Shown in pieces: positions 4,431 to 5,749 of a stretch of 5,749 bases of DNA. The stretch is taken from positions 6,166 through 11,914 of the forward strand of contig DBDO01000203.1 in the NCBI GenBank assembly GCA_002293605.1, read 5' to 3'. The stretch's first letter is position 1. The number at the start of each line of letters is the position of its first letter. This DNA is from Desulfovibrionaceae bacterium UBA930 (GTDB lineage: Bacteria > Desulfobacterota > Desulfovibrionia > Desulfovibrionales > Desulfovibrionaceae). The notes beneath the pieces were generated by a model that saw nothing but the letters and a program-made list of their open reading frames with translations, was not told where the DNA came from and made no database searches. Position numbers and translations under genes: made by a program.

Positions 4431-5303
4431 ATGCCGGATCGGGTAGTTGATTTGCATACGCACAGCCTGGCCTCGGACGGCACGGACAGCCCTGCGGCTC
4501 TGGTGCGCAAAGCGGCGGCCAAAGGGCTTGCCGCCATAGCCCTGACCGATCATGACAGCATGGACGGGCTTGACGAAGCGGCTGCGGAAGCGGTGCGCAG
4601 CGGTATCGCCTTTGTCCGGGGTATTGAGCTGGCCGTGCAGGATGGCCCCGCAGAACTGCATATTCTCGGCCTCTTCATGCCGCAGCCCTCGGAGCGCATG
4701 CGCGCCGCTCTGGAGATCTTGCGGCAGAGCAGGCGCGTTCGCAATCAGGCCATGCTGGATATGCTCGCGGCCCTGGGCATGCCCATGAGCATGGCCGAGG
4801 TGCGCGCGCATTCGGGCAAAGGAGCCGTAGGACGGCCGCATATTGCGCTGGCCATGAAAAGCAGGGGCTATGTTCCAAGCCGAAAGGACGCCTTTGCGCG
4901 CTACATAGGCTGGAAGGGTGCGGCCTTTGTGCCGCGCACGCTCTTTTCCCCGGCAGAGGGCATCCGCCTTTTGCGCGATGAAGGCGCAACAGTGGTGCTG
5001 GCCCACCCCTGCCTTTCCGCAAATATGACGGCCAGCCGTCTGGACGGCATTCTCGCGAAATTTCGCGGCTATGGCTTGCAGGCCCTTGAGGCCTACCACA
5101 GCGCCCATGATCCGGAAGCGGTACGTCTGTGTGTTGAACTGGCCCGCAAACACAGTCTGCTGCTCACGGGCGGTTCGGATTATCACGGCGCGAACAAGGA
5201 AGGCGTGGAACTTGGCTCTGGCGCGGGGCGTTTACGCGTTCCCTATGCGCTGCTTGAAAAATTGCGCGAATTTCGCGGCAGGGACGCGCCAAAAGCGCTG
5301 TAG
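4431..5303 (+). CDS. PHP-domain phosphoesterase (RNase AM/TrpH-like)
   Basis: The 290-residue protein has the polymerase and histidinol phosphatase (PHP) fold over its whole length, matching the E. coli YciV/TrpH (RNase AM) group of about 293 residues. Metal-binding motifs are complete: D7-L-H9-T-H11 with ASDG, T39-D40-H41-D42, E66 (RGIEL), H77 (ELHILG), H192 (AHP) and D250-Y-H252 (GGSDYHG). Family members hydrolyse 5'-phosphates of 3',5'-bisphosphonucleotides and trim RNA 5' ends one nucleotide at a time with Mn2+; which activity holds here is inferred. I prefer the ATG at 4431 over 4419 because GAGGGAG at 4421-4427 precedes it and 4419 has no ribosome binding site. The methyltransferase gene starts about 15 bp downstream, suggesting an operon. 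The divergent neighbour is the trm112-like gene; no clear plus-strand promoter is seen. Confidence 0.92.
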   Translation: MPDRVVDLHTHSLASDGTDSPAALVRKAAAKGLAAIALTDHDSMDGLDEAAAEAVRSGIAFVRGIELAVQDGPAELHILGLFMPQPSERMRAALEILRQSRRVRNQAMLDMLAALGMPMSMAEVRAHSGKGAVGRPHIALAMKSRGYVPSRKDAFARYIGWKGAAFVPRTLFSPAEGIRLLRDEGATVVLAHPCLSANMTASRLDGILAKFRGYGLQALEAYHSAHDPEAVRLCVELARKHSLLLTGGSDYHGANKEGVELGSGAGRLRVPYALLEKLREFRGRDAPKAL

Positions 5304-5318
5304 AGTGGATTGTTTGTT

Positions 5319-5749
5319 GTGAATGCACAGGATATGCAAGGCCTGCCCTTTGCCGCCATGTGGCGGAAACTGCACCCGGAAAGCGCGGAAGAAACGCGCC
5401 GTTTCTGGGATCTGCGCGCGGATGAGTTCAATGCAATGACGCGCGGCAAGGACAGACAGTCCGCCCAGGATGTACTTGACTGGCTTGCCGAGCGCCAGGC
5501 CTTTGGCAAAAATTCGGATGTTCTGGACCTTGGCTGCGGCGCGGGCCGCCATGCCCTGGAATTTGCGCGCAGGGCGCGCCGGGTGACAGGCCTTGATATT
5601 TCCCCCAACATGATTGCCCATGCCAGGAAAAACGCCCAGGCACTGAACCTGCACAACCTTTCCTTTCGTGTGGCCCCATGGGAGGAAGTGGATATTGACG
5701 CTTGCGGCTTTCGCGGTGCTTTTGATCTGGCCTTTGCTTCCATGAGTCC
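5319..5749 (+). CDS. Class I SAM-dependent methyltransferase, 3' end cut by window edge
   Basis: An uninterrupted frame gives 143 residues before the window ends. A helical N-terminal part (FWDLRADEFN near residue 30) leads into a Rossmann-like methyltransferase domain: motif I D70-LGCGAG (residues 70-76), the acidic residue D93 after VTGL that would bind the ribose of S-adenosylmethionine, and the motif IV strand FDLAFAS at 135-141. The substrate cannot be told from this part. The start is uncertain. GTG at 5319 has a weak GAGTGGA (5304-5310) at workable spacing and is preferred; TTG at 5310 is upstream, and ATG at 5334 has its AGGA too close. The gene begins about 15 bp after the PHP stop codon and is probably translated from the same mRNA. 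At least the last third of the protein lies outside the window. Confidence 0.88.
   Translation, partial: MNAQDMQGLPFAAMWRKLHPESAEETRRFWDLRADEFNAMTRGKDRQSAQDVLDWLAERQAFGKNSDVLDLGCGAGRHALEFARRARRVTGLDISPNMIAHARKNAQALNLHNLSFRVAPWEEVDIDACGFRGAFDLAFASMS

Noticed and set aside
4401..5186. 261-codon minus-strand open frame opposite the PHP gene
   Set aside because: Shadow of the PHP gene; no domain, no ribosome binding site, and it runs through the divergent spacer.

Overview
The window is a GC-rich bacterial chromosomal segment with six protein genes, one of them cut by the right edge. The gene set is a five-domain S1 RNA-binding protein, a family II (DHH-type) inorganic pyrophosphatase, a YfcE-type phosphodiesterase, a Trm112-like zinc-ribbon protein, a PHP-domain phosphoesterase and a class I methyltransferase. 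Together with the codon style, GC-rich multi-hairpin spacers and strong GGAG-type ribosome binding sites, this fits a Desulfovibrio-like sulfate-reducing bacterium. The assignment comes from gene content and general feel, not from a database match.

Layout. Positions 1-148 hold five perfect or near-perfect hairpins in a row, downstream of the S1 gene. The S1 gene (minus, 1776 to 160) and the pyrophosphatase gene (plus, 2032-2949) diverge from a 255-bp spacer. That spacer contains a candidate promoter for the pyrophosphatase whose -10 hexamer lies exactly between the arms of a 9-bp palindrome, a likely operator. The pyrophosphatase gene ends at a hairpin plus an intrinsic terminator. A strikingly AT-rich convergent spacer (about 23% GC from 3041 to 3180) follows, with a long-range inverted repeat at 3177-3240. 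yfcE (minus, 3831 to 3283) and the trm112-like gene (minus, 4227 to 4009) come next, separated by a spacer with a second copy of the TTTCGAAA-type hairpin. The trm112-like gene has a recognisable promoter and a structured leader. It diverges from a plus-strand pair, the PHP gene (4431-5303) and the methyltransferase gene (5319 to the edge), which are 15 bp apart and probably co-transcribed.

How the parts relate. The pyrophosphatase would pull pyrophosphate-releasing reactions forward, notably ATP sulfurylase if the host reduces sulfate. The palindrome over its promoter has the spacing of Rex or CRP-family sites, which would fit redox or energy control. The S1 protein, the PHP protein (RNase AM-like) and the Trm112-like protein have plausible RNA or translation-related roles, but nothing shows that they form one pathway. 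The coding part looks like ordinary core genome. The less explained material is between the genes: the hairpin array, the palindromic operator, the AT-rich island and the trm112 leader. I found no CRISPR array, tRNA, rRNA, intact mobile element or defence system.
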